From the NCBI GenBank assembly GCA_050948905.1, contig JBMNES010000001.1:1426001-1490000 (forward strand): a stretch of DNA of 64,000 nt. The letters run 5' to 3'. A program made the translations under genes and the position numbers. Positions within the stretch are counted from its first letter, which is position 1; every line of letters starts with the position of its first letter. Shown one piece after another: positions 26,149 to 34,118 of the stretch. The stretch is from DTKD01 sp050948905 (GTDB lineage: Bacteria > Armatimonadota > UBA5829). A model generated the notes under the pieces. That model worked only from the letters and a program-made list of their open reading frames with translations, was not told where the DNA came from and made no database searches.

Positions 26149-27216
26149 ATGGAGATCACCGCTGACTGGCAGAGTTTGATAACTGAGATCATCGCCGAGC
26201 CTGGTGTGGCTATGGTAGTGGGCAATGCGGACACCGGCAAGACCAGGTTTTGCCTGGAGTTGTGCCGTGCTGCGTATGAAGCTCAGGTCCCAACTGCGGT
26301 GGTCGATGCCGATATAGGGCAATCGGAGATCGGGGCGCCTGGCACAATCGGCATGGCGATAATCGACCGTGAAATACGCTCACTCTCCGATCTCAAACCC
26401 AACAGGCTCCACTTTGTCGGCGCGACCAGCCCCGTGGATCATATAGCAGAATGCTGCGCAGGCGCTCGAAAGATGGTCGACCAGGCTCGAACTATGGGCA
26501 TGAAACTGGTAATAGTCGACACAACGGGCCTTGTCAGCGGGTGGGTAGGGCGAAAGTTAAAGACCTGCAAAATCGATCTCCTGCGCCCGGATTATCTTGT
26601 CGGAATCCAGCGGAAACACGAAATAGAGCATCTGCTGATTCCATTTTCCACGCTGGAGTCGATGCGTGTCCGTCGATTGCCCTCATCCGATCAGGTGATG
26701 AGAAAATCGAAAGAACTGCGGGCGAACCGGCGCAAGATGAATTATCAAAAACACTTCGCCAACTCGCAGGGTCACCTGATACGGCTCGACGAAGTCAGTT
26801 TATGGAACACCTGGCTGGGCAGCGGGCGGCCGATGAAGTGGCAATACAGGAAGTTCATTGAGGATGCCCTGAAATGTCCTGTTCTGCACGTGGAGGTGAC
26901 GGGGCAGGGGATATATATAGTAAGCGAGCGCGCCTGCTCAATGGCCAACCGAGTCGAGCTTGAGGAGCAGTTCAAGACTACAAATATCACCTCAGCCACC
27001 GGCAAGACTTTTCAACACGTCCTGGTCGGGCTGGCCGATGAGAAGGCCAACACCATCAACGTCGGCCTGTTGCAGACGATCGATTTCAAGCAGAGGTTCA
27101 TGTTTATATTGTCCCCCATCAGGACAATCTCACCCGTGCGAGTCGTCCAATTCGGCTCCATTCGGGTGACAAAAGAAGGCGAGGAGTTGGGAATCCTCCA
27201 TCCCACAGATATATGA
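26149..27216 (+). CDS. Clp1/Grc3-type polynucleotide kinase-like P-loop protein
   Basis: 355 residues. The N-terminal P-loop domain has Walker A GNADTGKT (about residues 24-31), then TAVVDADIGQSEIGAPGTIG, the characteristic substrate-side segment of Clp1/Grc3 kinases (DxDxGQ), and LVIVDTTGLVSG as Walker B region. The C-terminal 120 residues (VGLADEKANTINVGLLQTID) resemble the C-terminal domain of Clp1. Archaeal and eukaryotic relatives phosphorylate RNA 5'-OH ends; in bacteria the role is poorly known. The stop overlaps the next ATG by 4 bp. Confidence 0.8.
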   Translation: MEITADWQSLITEIIAEPGVAMVVGNADTGKTRFCLELCRAAYEAQVPTAVVDADIGQSEIGAPGTIGMAIIDREIRSLSDLKPNRLHFVGATSPVDHIAECCAGARKMVDQARTMGMKLVIVDTTGLVSGWVGRKLKTCKIDLLRPDYLVGIQRKHEIEHLLIPFSTLESMRVRRLPSSDQVMRKSKELRANRRKMNYQKHFANSQGHLIRLDEVSLWNTWLGSGRPMKWQYRKFIEDALKCPVLHVEVTGQGIYIVSERACSMANRVELEEQFKTTNITSATGKTFQHVLVGLADEKANTINVGLLQTIDFKQRFMFILSPIRTISPVRVVQFGSIRVTKEGEELGILHPTDI

Positions 27217-27857
27217 GCATATTATTATATATTGTCCGCCACGGTCAGACTGTCGACAACCTGCAGGGTCGAATCCAGGGCCACACCGATTCTCCGCTCA
27301 CCGAACTTGGCATTAGACAAGCCAAGGCGGCGGCGCATAGGTTATCACGTGAGCGCCTCGATTGCATATATTCCAGCGACTTGAATCGTGCATTATCGAC
27401 AGCGCAGATTATCGCACAGTCTCAGCGCTCAGAGTGTCCCATAATCCCAGATTCACGCCTACGGGAACTGAACCTGGGAGTAGCTCAGGGGCTGACGCGC
27501 GAACAGTATGCCGAGCTTCGACCGGAGGAATATGCCTTATGGCGGCAGGATTCGATAAAGAATCGGCCACAGGGTGCTGAGAGAATAGAACAAGCCATCG
27601 ACCGCTGTGCCGATTTCCTCGACTACATCGCGAAGCATTATCAGAACGAAGCCAATCTGGGCATAGTGGCTCACGGCGGCTCAATCAAAAGCCTGCTTCT
27701 GTCCGCCCTGCAGCTCCCCATTCATTGCTACAGAAGGCTAGCCACCGCCAACGCAGGCCTGACAATCCTCGAACTCTCCACCCAACCCCTGCTAAGACTC
27801 TTCAACGACACCTGCCACCTGCGCGAGGTCACCGAACTGGATGTCGATACGGGTTGA
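27213..27857 (+). CDS. Histidine phosphatase family protein (phosphoglycerate mutase-like)
   Basis: 214 residues. The family motif RHGQT (residues 9-13) carries the phosphorylated His, followed by TDSPLTELGIRQAKAAAHRL; the second catalytic His is in GIVAHGGSIKSLL. This branch includes cobalamin phosphatases and general phosphatases, and the substrate cannot be told. Translation is coupled to the Clp1-like kinase (ATGA overlap). Kinase plus phosphatase might be coincidental or might act on the same substrate class. Confidence 0.88.
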   Translation: MSILLYIVRHGQTVDNLQGRIQGHTDSPLTELGIRQAKAAAHRLSRERLDCIYSSDLNRALSTAQIIAQSQRSECPIIPDSRLRELNLGVAQGLTREQYAELRPEEYALWRQDSIKNRPQGAERIEQAIDRCADFLDYIAKHYQNEANLGIVAHGGSIKSLLLSALQLPIHCYRRLATANAGLTILELSTQPLLRLFNDTCHLREVTELDVDTG

Positions 27858-28135
27858 CGGTTGACGGTTGATGGTTATCGGTTGTCGGTTAACGGTTGTC
27901 GGTTGATGGTTGTCGGTTCCCAAACCATGTCATTTCGAGCAACTTCCCCCGTCATTTCGACGAACAACTTCCCCGTCATTTCGAGCGCAGCGAGAAATCT
28001 GCTTTTTTCGATGTTCGATGTCAGACGTTCGAAGTCCGACCCATCAACCCTTCGCTTTCGGTCTTCTACACGATTTCATATTTTCTGGCTTTCGCTTCTT
28101 TCGCGCTTTCGCGTTATTCCCTTCCCCGAAACAAC
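27851..28135. repeat. Ten-unit heptamer tract plus GTCATTTCGAGC composite
   Basis: 27851-27920 is ten 7-mers of the type CGGTTRA/T. The tract ends GGTTCCC, then three CATTTCGA elements (27929, 27952, 27978), TTTTTTCGATGTTCGATGTC with CGTTCGAAGTCCGA, and CTGGCTTTCGCTTCTTTCGC with CGCTTTCGCG. An open frame continues from here into the phosphofructokinase gene but only because the repeats lack stops. Confidence 0.88.
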
Positions 28136-28144
28136 CCACCTCGT

Positions 28145-28173
28145 TTGCCGGTACCGCCGGCTTGTTGTATAAT
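28145..28173 (+). promoter_or_regulatory. Promoter of the PPi-phosphofructokinase gene
   Basis: TTGCCG (28145-28150), 17-nt spacer, TATAAT (28168-28173); leader about 105 nt. It lies inside the spurious upstream extension of the reading frame, which confirms the start at 28283. Confidence 0.6.
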
Positions 28174-28282
28174 ACCACGGGTTAATTTGCGCCCTGCAAT
28201 CGCGGGCGCTGTCTTTGCGTACGTCTGTCTGCGGCAAACCAGCCGACGACTTAACAATATTAATATAAGGAAAGGTAAGCAG

Positions 28283-29956
28283 ATGAACCAGGATATCTCC
28301 GCGCTGCAAAACGCACGGGCCCAATATCAGCCGAAGCTGCCGGCTGCTTTGCGAAGCAGCAATATTAAAATAGAACTGGGAGAGCCGTCGCATCCCGCCA
28401 CTGACGTGGAAACGATTCAGCAGCTTTTCCCTAACACATTTGGCCAGCCTGTAGCTCATATAGTCTCAGGGGAAAGCAACCTCAGCACGGCCCCATTGAA
28501 GGTCGGCGTAGTTCTCTCGGGCGGGCAGGCTCCCGGCGGACACAACGTCATCGCTGGTCTCTTTGACGCCCTCAAGGCTGCCAATCCGGAGAGCAAACTC
28601 TACGGTTTCGTCAAAGGCCCCGGCGGGGTTATCAAGGGGAATTATAAGGAACTTACAGCAGAAAGCATCAGGCCTTACCGCAACACCGGCGGCTTCGATA
28701 TGATCATCAGCGGACGCGACAAGATCGAAAAACCCGAAGAGCTCGCGGCCTGCAAAAAGAACTTCGCCGAAATGGACCTTGATGGACTGGTCATCATCGG
28801 CGGCGACGACTCGAACACCAACGCCGCTGTCCTGGCGGAGTACCTGCGTGCGGAGGGCTCCAAGACCGTCGTCATCGGCGTCCCGAAGACCATCGACGGC
28901 GATATGAAAAACGAGCAAATCGAGGCCAGCTTCGGCTTCGACACCGCCGCTAAGACCTATTCCGAATTAATCGGCAACATCTGCCGCGACGCGACCTCTG
29001 CGGTCAAATACTGGCACTTCATCCGACTTATGGGTAGAGCCGCCAGCCACGTCACCCTGGAATGCGCACTGCAGACCAGGCCGAATGTCACGCTTATCTC
29101 CGAAGAAGTGCAGGCCAAAGGCACCACCCTCAGCGAGATAGTCGACTACATAGTGGACGTTATTCTCAGAAGAGCCAAAGAAGGCAAGAACTATGGCGTG
29201 GTCATCGTCCCAGAGGGGCTGCCGGAGTTCATATCCGACATCAAGGCGATGATCGACGAGTTAAGCAACGTTTTGGGCAAGGATGATAGCTATATCCGTG
29301 GCCTGCCGGATCATTCAGAGCGGGTTCAGTATCTCAACAACGTGCTCTCCGACAGCAGCGCCCTCGTCTATGGCTCGCTGCCTGTTGAGATTCAAATCGT
29401 GCTGCTGCAGAGAGACAGCCACGGCAACGTGCCGCTTTCGCAGGTGGAGACCGAGCGGTTGCTGATCGATCTGGTCTCAGACAAGATCAGATTGCTGAAG
29501 GACCGCGGCGAGACTGACGTCAAGTTCAGCCCTCTGGCACACTTCTTCGGCTACGAAGGCAGGTGCGCGGCGCCGTCGAACTTCGATGCGGATTATACCT
29601 ACTCCCTCGGCTATGCGGCTGCGCAGCTTGTGCGAGCAGGCCTTACAGGTTATACAGTTAACATTCAGAACCTGACCAAACCCGCCGACCAGTGGGTGGC
29701 GGGGGGCACTCCGGTGACGATGATGCTCAATATGGAGATGCGCAAGGGCAAAGCCACTCCGGTCATCAAAAAAGCGCTGGTTGACCTGGAAGGGGAACCG
29801 TTTATGTGGTATGCGGCGAACCGGGTCGATTGGGCCATCAACGACAGGTATATGTTCCCCGGCCCGATTCAATACTTCGGCCCTTCTGAGGTCTGTGACT
29901 GCACCACTATGACCCTTGATCTGGAACACTGCGGCGGCTGCGGCCAGTGTGGTTGA
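28283..29956 (+). CDS. pfp: Diphosphate--fructose-6-phosphate 1-phosphotransferase (long PPi-PFK)
   Basis: 557 residues from ATG 28283 (GGAAAGG upstream). The frame stays open 129 codons further but that part is repeat DNA. Landmarks are VGVVLSGGQAPGGHNVIAG (73-91), GGDDSNT (173-179) and PKTIDGDMKN (201-210). The Asp after GGD and the Lys before TIDGD are the residues associated with pyrophosphate rather than ATP use. Length fits the long (plant-like) PFP clade. It catalyses the reversible phosphorylation of fructose 6-phosphate with PPi, serving glycolysis or gluconeogenesis. The C-terminus ends in an unusual Cys cluster (CDCTTMTLDLEHCGGCGQCG), possibly metal-binding. Monocistronic. Confidence 0.92.
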   Translation: MNQDISALQNARAQYQPKLPAALRSSNIKIELGEPSHPATDVETIQQLFPNTFGQPVAHIVSGESNLSTAPLKVGVVLSGGQAPGGHNVIAGLFDALKAANPESKLYGFVKGPGGVIKGNYKELTAESIRPYRNTGGFDMIISGRDKIEKPEELAACKKNFAEMDLDGLVIIGGDDSNTNAAVLAEYLRAEGSKTVVIGVPKTIDGDMKNEQIEASFGFDTAAKTYSELIGNICRDATSAVKYWHFIRLMGRAASHVTLECALQTRPNVTLISEEVQAKGTTLSEIVDYIVDVILRRAKEGKNYGVVIVPEGLPEFISDIKAMIDELSNVLGKDDSYIRGLPDHSERVQYLNNVLSDSSALVYGSLPVEIQIVLLQRDSHGNVPLSQVETERLLIDLVSDKIRLLKDRGETDVKFSPLAHFFGYEGRCAAPSNFDADYTYSLGYAAAQLVRAGLTGYTVNIQNLTKPADQWVAGGTPVTMMLNMEMRKGKATPVIKKALVDLEGEPFMWYAANRVDWAINDRYMFPGPIQYFGPSEVCDCTTMTLDLEHCGGCGQCG

Positions 29957-29999
29957 GGCGTCTAATTTAAGGGCAGGTCTGTCCTTTTACGAAATGCGG

Positions 30000-30030
30000 G
30001 GCGTCTGTGGTTTATCCACAGGCGCCTTTG
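30000..30030 (+). terminator. Terminator after the PPi-PFK gene
   Basis: GGCGTCTGTGG (30000-30010) pairs with CCACAGGCGCC (30016-30026, one T-G wobble) across TTTAT, followed by TTTG. Short T-run. Confidence 0.65.
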
Positions 30031-30073
30031 CTATGTACAGCAACGCACGTTAGGATAGAAAAAAGAGGGGAAA

Positions 30074-30148
30074 TGGTGGGCGATACTGGATTCGAACCAG
30101 TGACCCCTTCGGTGTGAACGAAGTGCGCTCCCACTGCGCTAATCGCCC
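30074..30148 (-). tRNA. tRNA-Val (anticodon CAC)
   Basis: Minus strand: acceptor GGGCGAT/ATCGCCC, D stem GCGC/GCGC, anticodon stem CTTCG/CGAAG with loop TTCACAC (anticodon CAC, reads GTG), T arm ACTGG-TTCGAAT-CCAGT, discriminator A and encoded CCA (30074-30076). All stems pair. Confidence 0.97.
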
Positions 30149-30302
30149 CGACGGCACTTGATTGTATCATGCAATATTAACCACGGTCAAGACAAAATTG
30201 GCTCTTGCGTCCTGGTAATATGGGTTTGGGCGGCCCCTTATAATGTAAACTTTTCTTGCTGGTCAGTCGTTTATACAACTGGGGATTAGGGAATGCAAGA
30301 GT

Positions 30303-30908
30303 ATGCGACAGGCAGACGAGCTTCTTTCTGAAAATGAAATATTGATCTCTCGATTTCAGAGAGGTGAGGCCGAGGCGTTTGATCGGTTGATGGCTATCCA
30401 CACGGATAAGATATTCTCCCTTGCGTGGGGAGTGCTTCAGAACCGTGAGGACGCGATTGACGCCACACAGGAGGTGTTCATCAAGCTGCATTCTGTGCTC
30501 GGCAGGTTTCGCCCGTCTGATAATCTCAACGCCTGGCTGTATCGCGTATGTCTGAATCATTGCATTGATCGCAAGCGCAGGGCCAAATGGTCAACAAATG
30601 CGCTCAGCGACGAAGATTGGCAGTTGTTAAGAGGCTCTGAAGACGACGAACCGGAGTTTCGCGCCTATCAAAGCGAGGTTGGGCGGACCATTCGCTGGGC
30701 GGTCGATAGATTGCCGGAACGTCAGAGGCAGGTGTTCATCCTGCGCCATTATAAGCTACTATCGATCAAGGAAATAGGCGAGGCGATCGGATGCACGCCC
30801 GGAGCGGTAAAAGCTCATCTTTCTCGTGCGACGGCGCGTGTGCGCGATGAGCTGAAGGGGACTGAGCTGTTCGAGATGTTGCAGTCCTCGGAGGTAGACA
30901 GAAAATGA
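30303..30908 (+). CDS. ECF-type RNA polymerase sigma factor (module 1)
   Basis: 201 residues. Region 2 is AFDRLMAIHTDKIFSLAWGV with DAIDATQEVFIKLH; region 4 helix-turn-helix is LLSIKEIGEAIGCTPGAVKAHLSRATARVRDEL. There is no region 3 or 1, typical of ECF factors. It redirects RNA polymerase to a stress or envelope regulon when released from its anti-sigma factor, which is encoded by the next gene with an ATGA overlap. A TATAAT lies at 30239-30244 without a convincing -35. Confidence 0.92.
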   Translation: MRQADELLSENEILISRFQRGEAEAFDRLMAIHTDKIFSLAWGVLQNREDAIDATQEVFIKLHSVLGRFRPSDNLNAWLYRVCLNHCIDRKRRAKWSTNALSDEDWQLLRGSEDDEPEFRAYQSEVGRTIRWAVDRLPERQRQVFILRHYKLLSIKEIGEAIGCTPGAVKAHLSRATARVRDELKGTELFEMLQSSEVDRK

Positions 30909-31630
30909 ACTGCAGGCAAGCAAAAGAACTTATGGGGGCGTACCTCTACGGTGATCTTGACCCGGATCAGATGAGAGACCTTAGATTGCACGCCAAAGAT
31001 TGCGCGTGCTGTCGCGAAGATCTGCTTTCGCGAGGCAAGGTAATATCCGCTCTCAATGATTCTGTGCCGGCTATCTCTGACACCGATCGCCAGAGGATAG
31101 CCTGGTCGGTTAAAGGCGCAGTGCGCAATCAGCAGGCGTATAAGACACCGCTGATTGTCCGGTTGGCGCCGACTGCGGCATTGGTCGCGGTCGTGCTGTT
31201 GACGGGTTTTTTTGCAGGCAAAATCACCAATCGTCCTTCAAATCAGGCAAAGGCAATCGACAAAAAACCGACTCGGGCTGCCGTCACAGTAGAAGTCAAA
31301 GAGATGCAGGCTCCAAAAGGGAAGGCTGTCGAGCCTGCTGCTCAGTTAATTGAGGTTCTGAAGGCGATCAACCTCCCGGCTGCGATGACCGGTGGTTCGC
31401 GTGAGACGACGCCTGGCAGAGGGCAATCCGAGCAGCGGCATTATAAACCCGCGCCAACCTCAGACGCGGCCGTGGTCGATGCGCCTGCCAAAACAAAACC
31501 ATCCGCTGATCGGAAGGAATCTTCAGAGAGTATGCAGAACTCTGAGGCAAAGGTTGAGGCGGAAAACACCAAACTTCCGAAGGTGACTGATCCCAGAAGC
31601 GCGGAGACGACCCCGTCTGCAGATCAATAG
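30905..31630 (+). CDS. Membrane anti-sigma factor with zinc-finger (module 1)
   Basis: 241 residues. The N-terminus carries the anti-sigma zinc-binding HXXXCXXC motif (LHAKDCACCRED, about residues 29-40) preceded by YLYGDLDPDQ. One transmembrane helix (LAPTAALVAVVLLTGFFAG) follows at about residues 90-108, then a Lys/Glu/Pro/Ala-rich extracytoplasmic tail with no fold I recognise. It should bind the coupled ECF sigma factor and release it upon an envelope signal. Confidence 0.88.
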   Translation: MNCRQAKELMGAYLYGDLDPDQMRDLRLHAKDCACCREDLLSRGKVISALNDSVPAISDTDRQRIAWSVKGAVRNQQAYKTPLIVRLAPTAALVAVVLLTGFFAGKITNRPSNQAKAIDKKPTRAAVTVEVKEMQAPKGKAVEPAAQLIEVLKAINLPAAMTGGSRETTPGRGQSEQRHYKPAPTSDAAVVDAPAKTKPSADRKESSESMQNSEAKVEAENTKLPKVTDPRSAETTPSADQ

Positions 31631-31636
31631 AGCGAT

Positions 31637-32701
31637 ATGGGCAAAAACAATCGAATTATCCTGACGATGTTGGCGATTTTGCTGTGTATGCTCTCTCGTC
31701 TGTCAGCTCAGACGCCGGCGAGCGTCGAGGTTCGAGCTCTGGATCAACCCACCGCAAAACCATTAATCCTCATCAATGGAAAGCTCGCCGAAATAGAGAA
31801 CACCGAGATGGCGGTTCGCGGCCAGCAGGTTATGATCTGGATACGGGAGCTTGAGACACTCGGCTGGGGCACTGTGCAGCCGGGCAGCTCACCTGAAAAG
31901 ACCCAGTTCAAAGCCGGCTCGATCACCCTGACGTTCACTAAAAACGGCGGCGCCGCTATGGTGAACTCTCTAAATGTTCAGCTTCCAATCGAGACCTACC
32001 TCAGAGACGGCCGCCTTATGGTGCCGTTGTCGTTTGTTGCGAAGTCGCTGGGTTACTCATATAACCTCGCGACGCGGCCGGTTGTAGACATTTCCACCAT
32101 CGCTACCCCACCGCCGCCGAAACCAAACGAATTGCACGGACAGGTGGTGTACAGAGGCAGGGGCATAGAAGGTATTAAAGTCTCTCTGGTCGATCCGGAC
32201 TACAATACAATTAAGGGCTATCTGGCTACCACTAACGAGAGTGGTGAATATTCGTTCGACTCGCTGCCGGACGGTAAGTATCTGGCGTATGTGTGGGTGG
32301 GTCACAACCCGGATTATTTTAATCGAGTCTCAGAAGAAATCGAAGTTAGTGGCGGCAAAACCGAGCAGTTTAAGCCGATTAGCCTTGGCAGGATCATCCA
32401 CCCGGTGCGACCAAAAGCCGAGCAAACCATACCGTTGGCGGCGAAATATATCTTCGAATGGACTGTTTGTGAAGGAGCCGCCGCATATAAACTCGTAATT
32501 ACTAAACAAGGGACACAACAGGAATTGGTCTCGGTGACAACATCTAACCCCAAAACAGAGGTAGTCACCACAAAACTTGTCCCGGGTAATGTTTATGTGG
32601 CAGATATTGAGGCACGCGATGCCGAAGGGAGATTTCTCGGCGGCACGGTTGGTGCGGGCGGTAAATTGTGGACTTTCAGCATTTCGGGAAACAAGCAATA
32701 A
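31637..32701 (+). CDS. Secreted protein: copper-amine-oxidase-N-like, carboxypeptidase-regulatory-like and FnIII-like domains
   Basis: 354 residues with a signal peptide (IILTMLAILLCMLSRLSA). Residues 30-150 match the copper amine oxidase N-terminal-like domain (PLILINGKLAEIE, DGRLMVPLSFVAKSLGYSY), a surface-protein module with no oxidase activity of its own. Residues 157-250 form a carboxypeptidase-regulatory-like beta-sandwich (LHGQVVYRGRGIEGIKVSLV, GEYSFDSLPDGKYLAYVWVG), and the rest looks fibronectin-III-like. It begins 6 bp after the anti-sigma gene, so it is the third member of the sigma module and may be its output or its sensor partner. Confidence 0.82.
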   Translation: MGKNNRIILTMLAILLCMLSRLSAQTPASVEVRALDQPTAKPLILINGKLAEIENTEMAVRGQQVMIWIRELETLGWGTVQPGSSPEKTQFKAGSITLTFTKNGGAAMVNSLNVQLPIETYLRDGRLMVPLSFVAKSLGYSYNLATRPVVDISTIATPPPPKPNELHGQVVYRGRGIEGIKVSLVDPDYNTIKGYLATTNESGEYSFDSLPDGKYLAYVWVGHNPDYFNRVSEEIEVSGGKTEQFKPISLGRIIHPVRPKAEQTIPLAAKYIFEWTVCEGAAAYKLVITKQGTQQELVSVTTSNPKTEVVTTKLVPGNVYVADIEARDAEGRFLGGTVGAGGKLWTFSISGNKQ

Positions 32702-32790
32702 ACTAACCGCCGTCGTTCGTCGAAAACACCCTCTTACACACTACTCCTCTGAATACCGGGACACAACTACACTAGAAAGGCGACTAATCA

Positions 32791-33603
32791 GTGGGACCCA
32801 TCAAACTTAGAATTATGAGCGCTAATATTCGCGTGGATGTAAAGGAAGACAGGAATACGGGAGACAACTGGGACGCACGCGAAGAGTTTTGTGCAAAGGT
32901 AATGGCCTCAAACTCCCCGGATATCATCGGTATTCAAGAAGCTCAAAACAAGCACTTTCACGATTTGCACGCTCGGCTGTTGAAATACGACAGCTACGGC
33001 ATGGCCACGCTCAATCCTGTCTACACACCCAGCAACTTTATTATGTACGACCGCAGCCGGTTCGAGTTGATTACGGCGGGAGGGTTCTGGCTCTCTGAAA
33101 CCCCTCACATCGAAGGATCGAAGTCATGGGACTGCGCAAACCCTAGATTTGCCAACTATGTCTTGCTGAGGGATTATGAATCCAGAAAGAGTTTTCGGTT
33201 CTGGAACGTGCATTTCGATCACATAGGCCAGACTGCGCGGAGGATGCAGGCTCAGATGATGGTCGAGGCCAGCCAGGTTTTCAAAGATGACCTGCCACAG
33301 TTTCTCACGGGCGATTTCAACTCTGATATGAAGCATCCTGCAATTGGCATCCTGAAGGATGGCGGTTGGGTCGATACCTACGCCGCAGCTCACGGCCCGG
33401 AAGACCCTGGTTTCACGTTTCACGCATTTTTGGGCCCGAAATACGCTGAGTCACGTCCGGCAAACAAAATACCGGGCAAAATAGACTTCATATTCAGCCG
33501 AGGCCCGGTTGAGTCACACGATTCATACATAATCAAAGATCACAAATACGGCCACTATCCAAGCGATCACTATTTCCTGGTGGCGGATGTGACGTTCACG
33601 TAG
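32791..33603 (+). CDS. Endonuclease/exonuclease/phosphatase-family hydrolase
   Basis: 270 residues from GTG 32791 (AAAGGCGA upstream); an ATG at 32815 is possible. Conserved EEP positions are IRVD, IIGIQEAQ (metal Glu), FWNVHFDHIG, FLTGDFNSD (catalytic Asp/Asn), KIDFIFSRG and YPSDHYFLVADV (catalytic His). No signal peptide, so cytoplasmic or leaderless. This subgroup often acts on phosphodiesters or sugar phosphates rather than DNA; substrate unknown. It lies downstream of the sigma module but 90 bp away. Confidence 0.88.
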   Translation: MGPIKLRIMSANIRVDVKEDRNTGDNWDAREEFCAKVMASNSPDIIGIQEAQNKHFHDLHARLLKYDSYGMATLNPVYTPSNFIMYDRSRFELITAGGFWLSETPHIEGSKSWDCANPRFANYVLLRDYESRKSFRFWNVHFDHIGQTARRMQAQMMVEASQVFKDDLPQFLTGDFNSDMKHPAIGILKDGGWVDTYAAAHGPEDPGFTFHAFLGPKYAESRPANKIPGKIDFIFSRGPVESHDSYIIKDHKYGHYPSDHYFLVADVTFT

Positions 33604-33639
33604 AGGTTGGCGGTAGAGGTTAGATCATCTCATAACCCT

Positions 33640-34118
33640 GCTTTCTCGCAAACGGGCCGGGATAGAAACCGGCCCCTACATCAATTCAGTATAGAATACA
33701 CATCATTTTCCGGTTTTCTATGATAGGTAGCGATCTCCGAATCGCTACCTAAAATCGAATCCCAACCTCCAATTTCCAATTTCTAACTTCCAAACTGTAG
33801 TGGCCGATCTCTGTCTCGGCCAATACCTTCTAGATACGCAAGCGGGCCGGGATAGAAACCGGCCCCCACATCAATTCAGTATAGAATATACATCATTTTC
33901 TGGTTTTCGCTTTTTTCGCGCTTTCGCGTTTTTCCCTTCCACGAATTGCCAGCTCACAACCCTGCTCTCTCAGTGTCCGATCTCCGTCTCGGGCCAATCC
34001 CTTCTCGATACGCAAACGGGCCGGGATAGAAACCGGCCCCTACATCAATTCAGTATAGAATATACATCATTTTCTGGTTTTCGCTTTTTTCGCGCTTTCG
34101 CGTTTCTCCCTTCCTCAC
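33640..34118. repeat. Tandem block of hairpin-bearing composite repeats
   Basis: Three units start near GGGCCGG-GATAGAAA-CCGGCCC hairpins (33654-33675, 33844-33865, 34018-34039), each followed by TACATCAATTCAGTATAGAA, CATCATTTT and the TTTCGCG tract. Between them are AGGTAGCGAT-CTCCGA-ATCGCTACCT (33725-33750), TGGCCGA-TCTCTGTC-TCGGCCA (33801-33822) and an imperfect TGTCCGA copy (33974). No gene is seen; open frames here repeat the same peptide and are artefacts. Confidence 0.88.
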
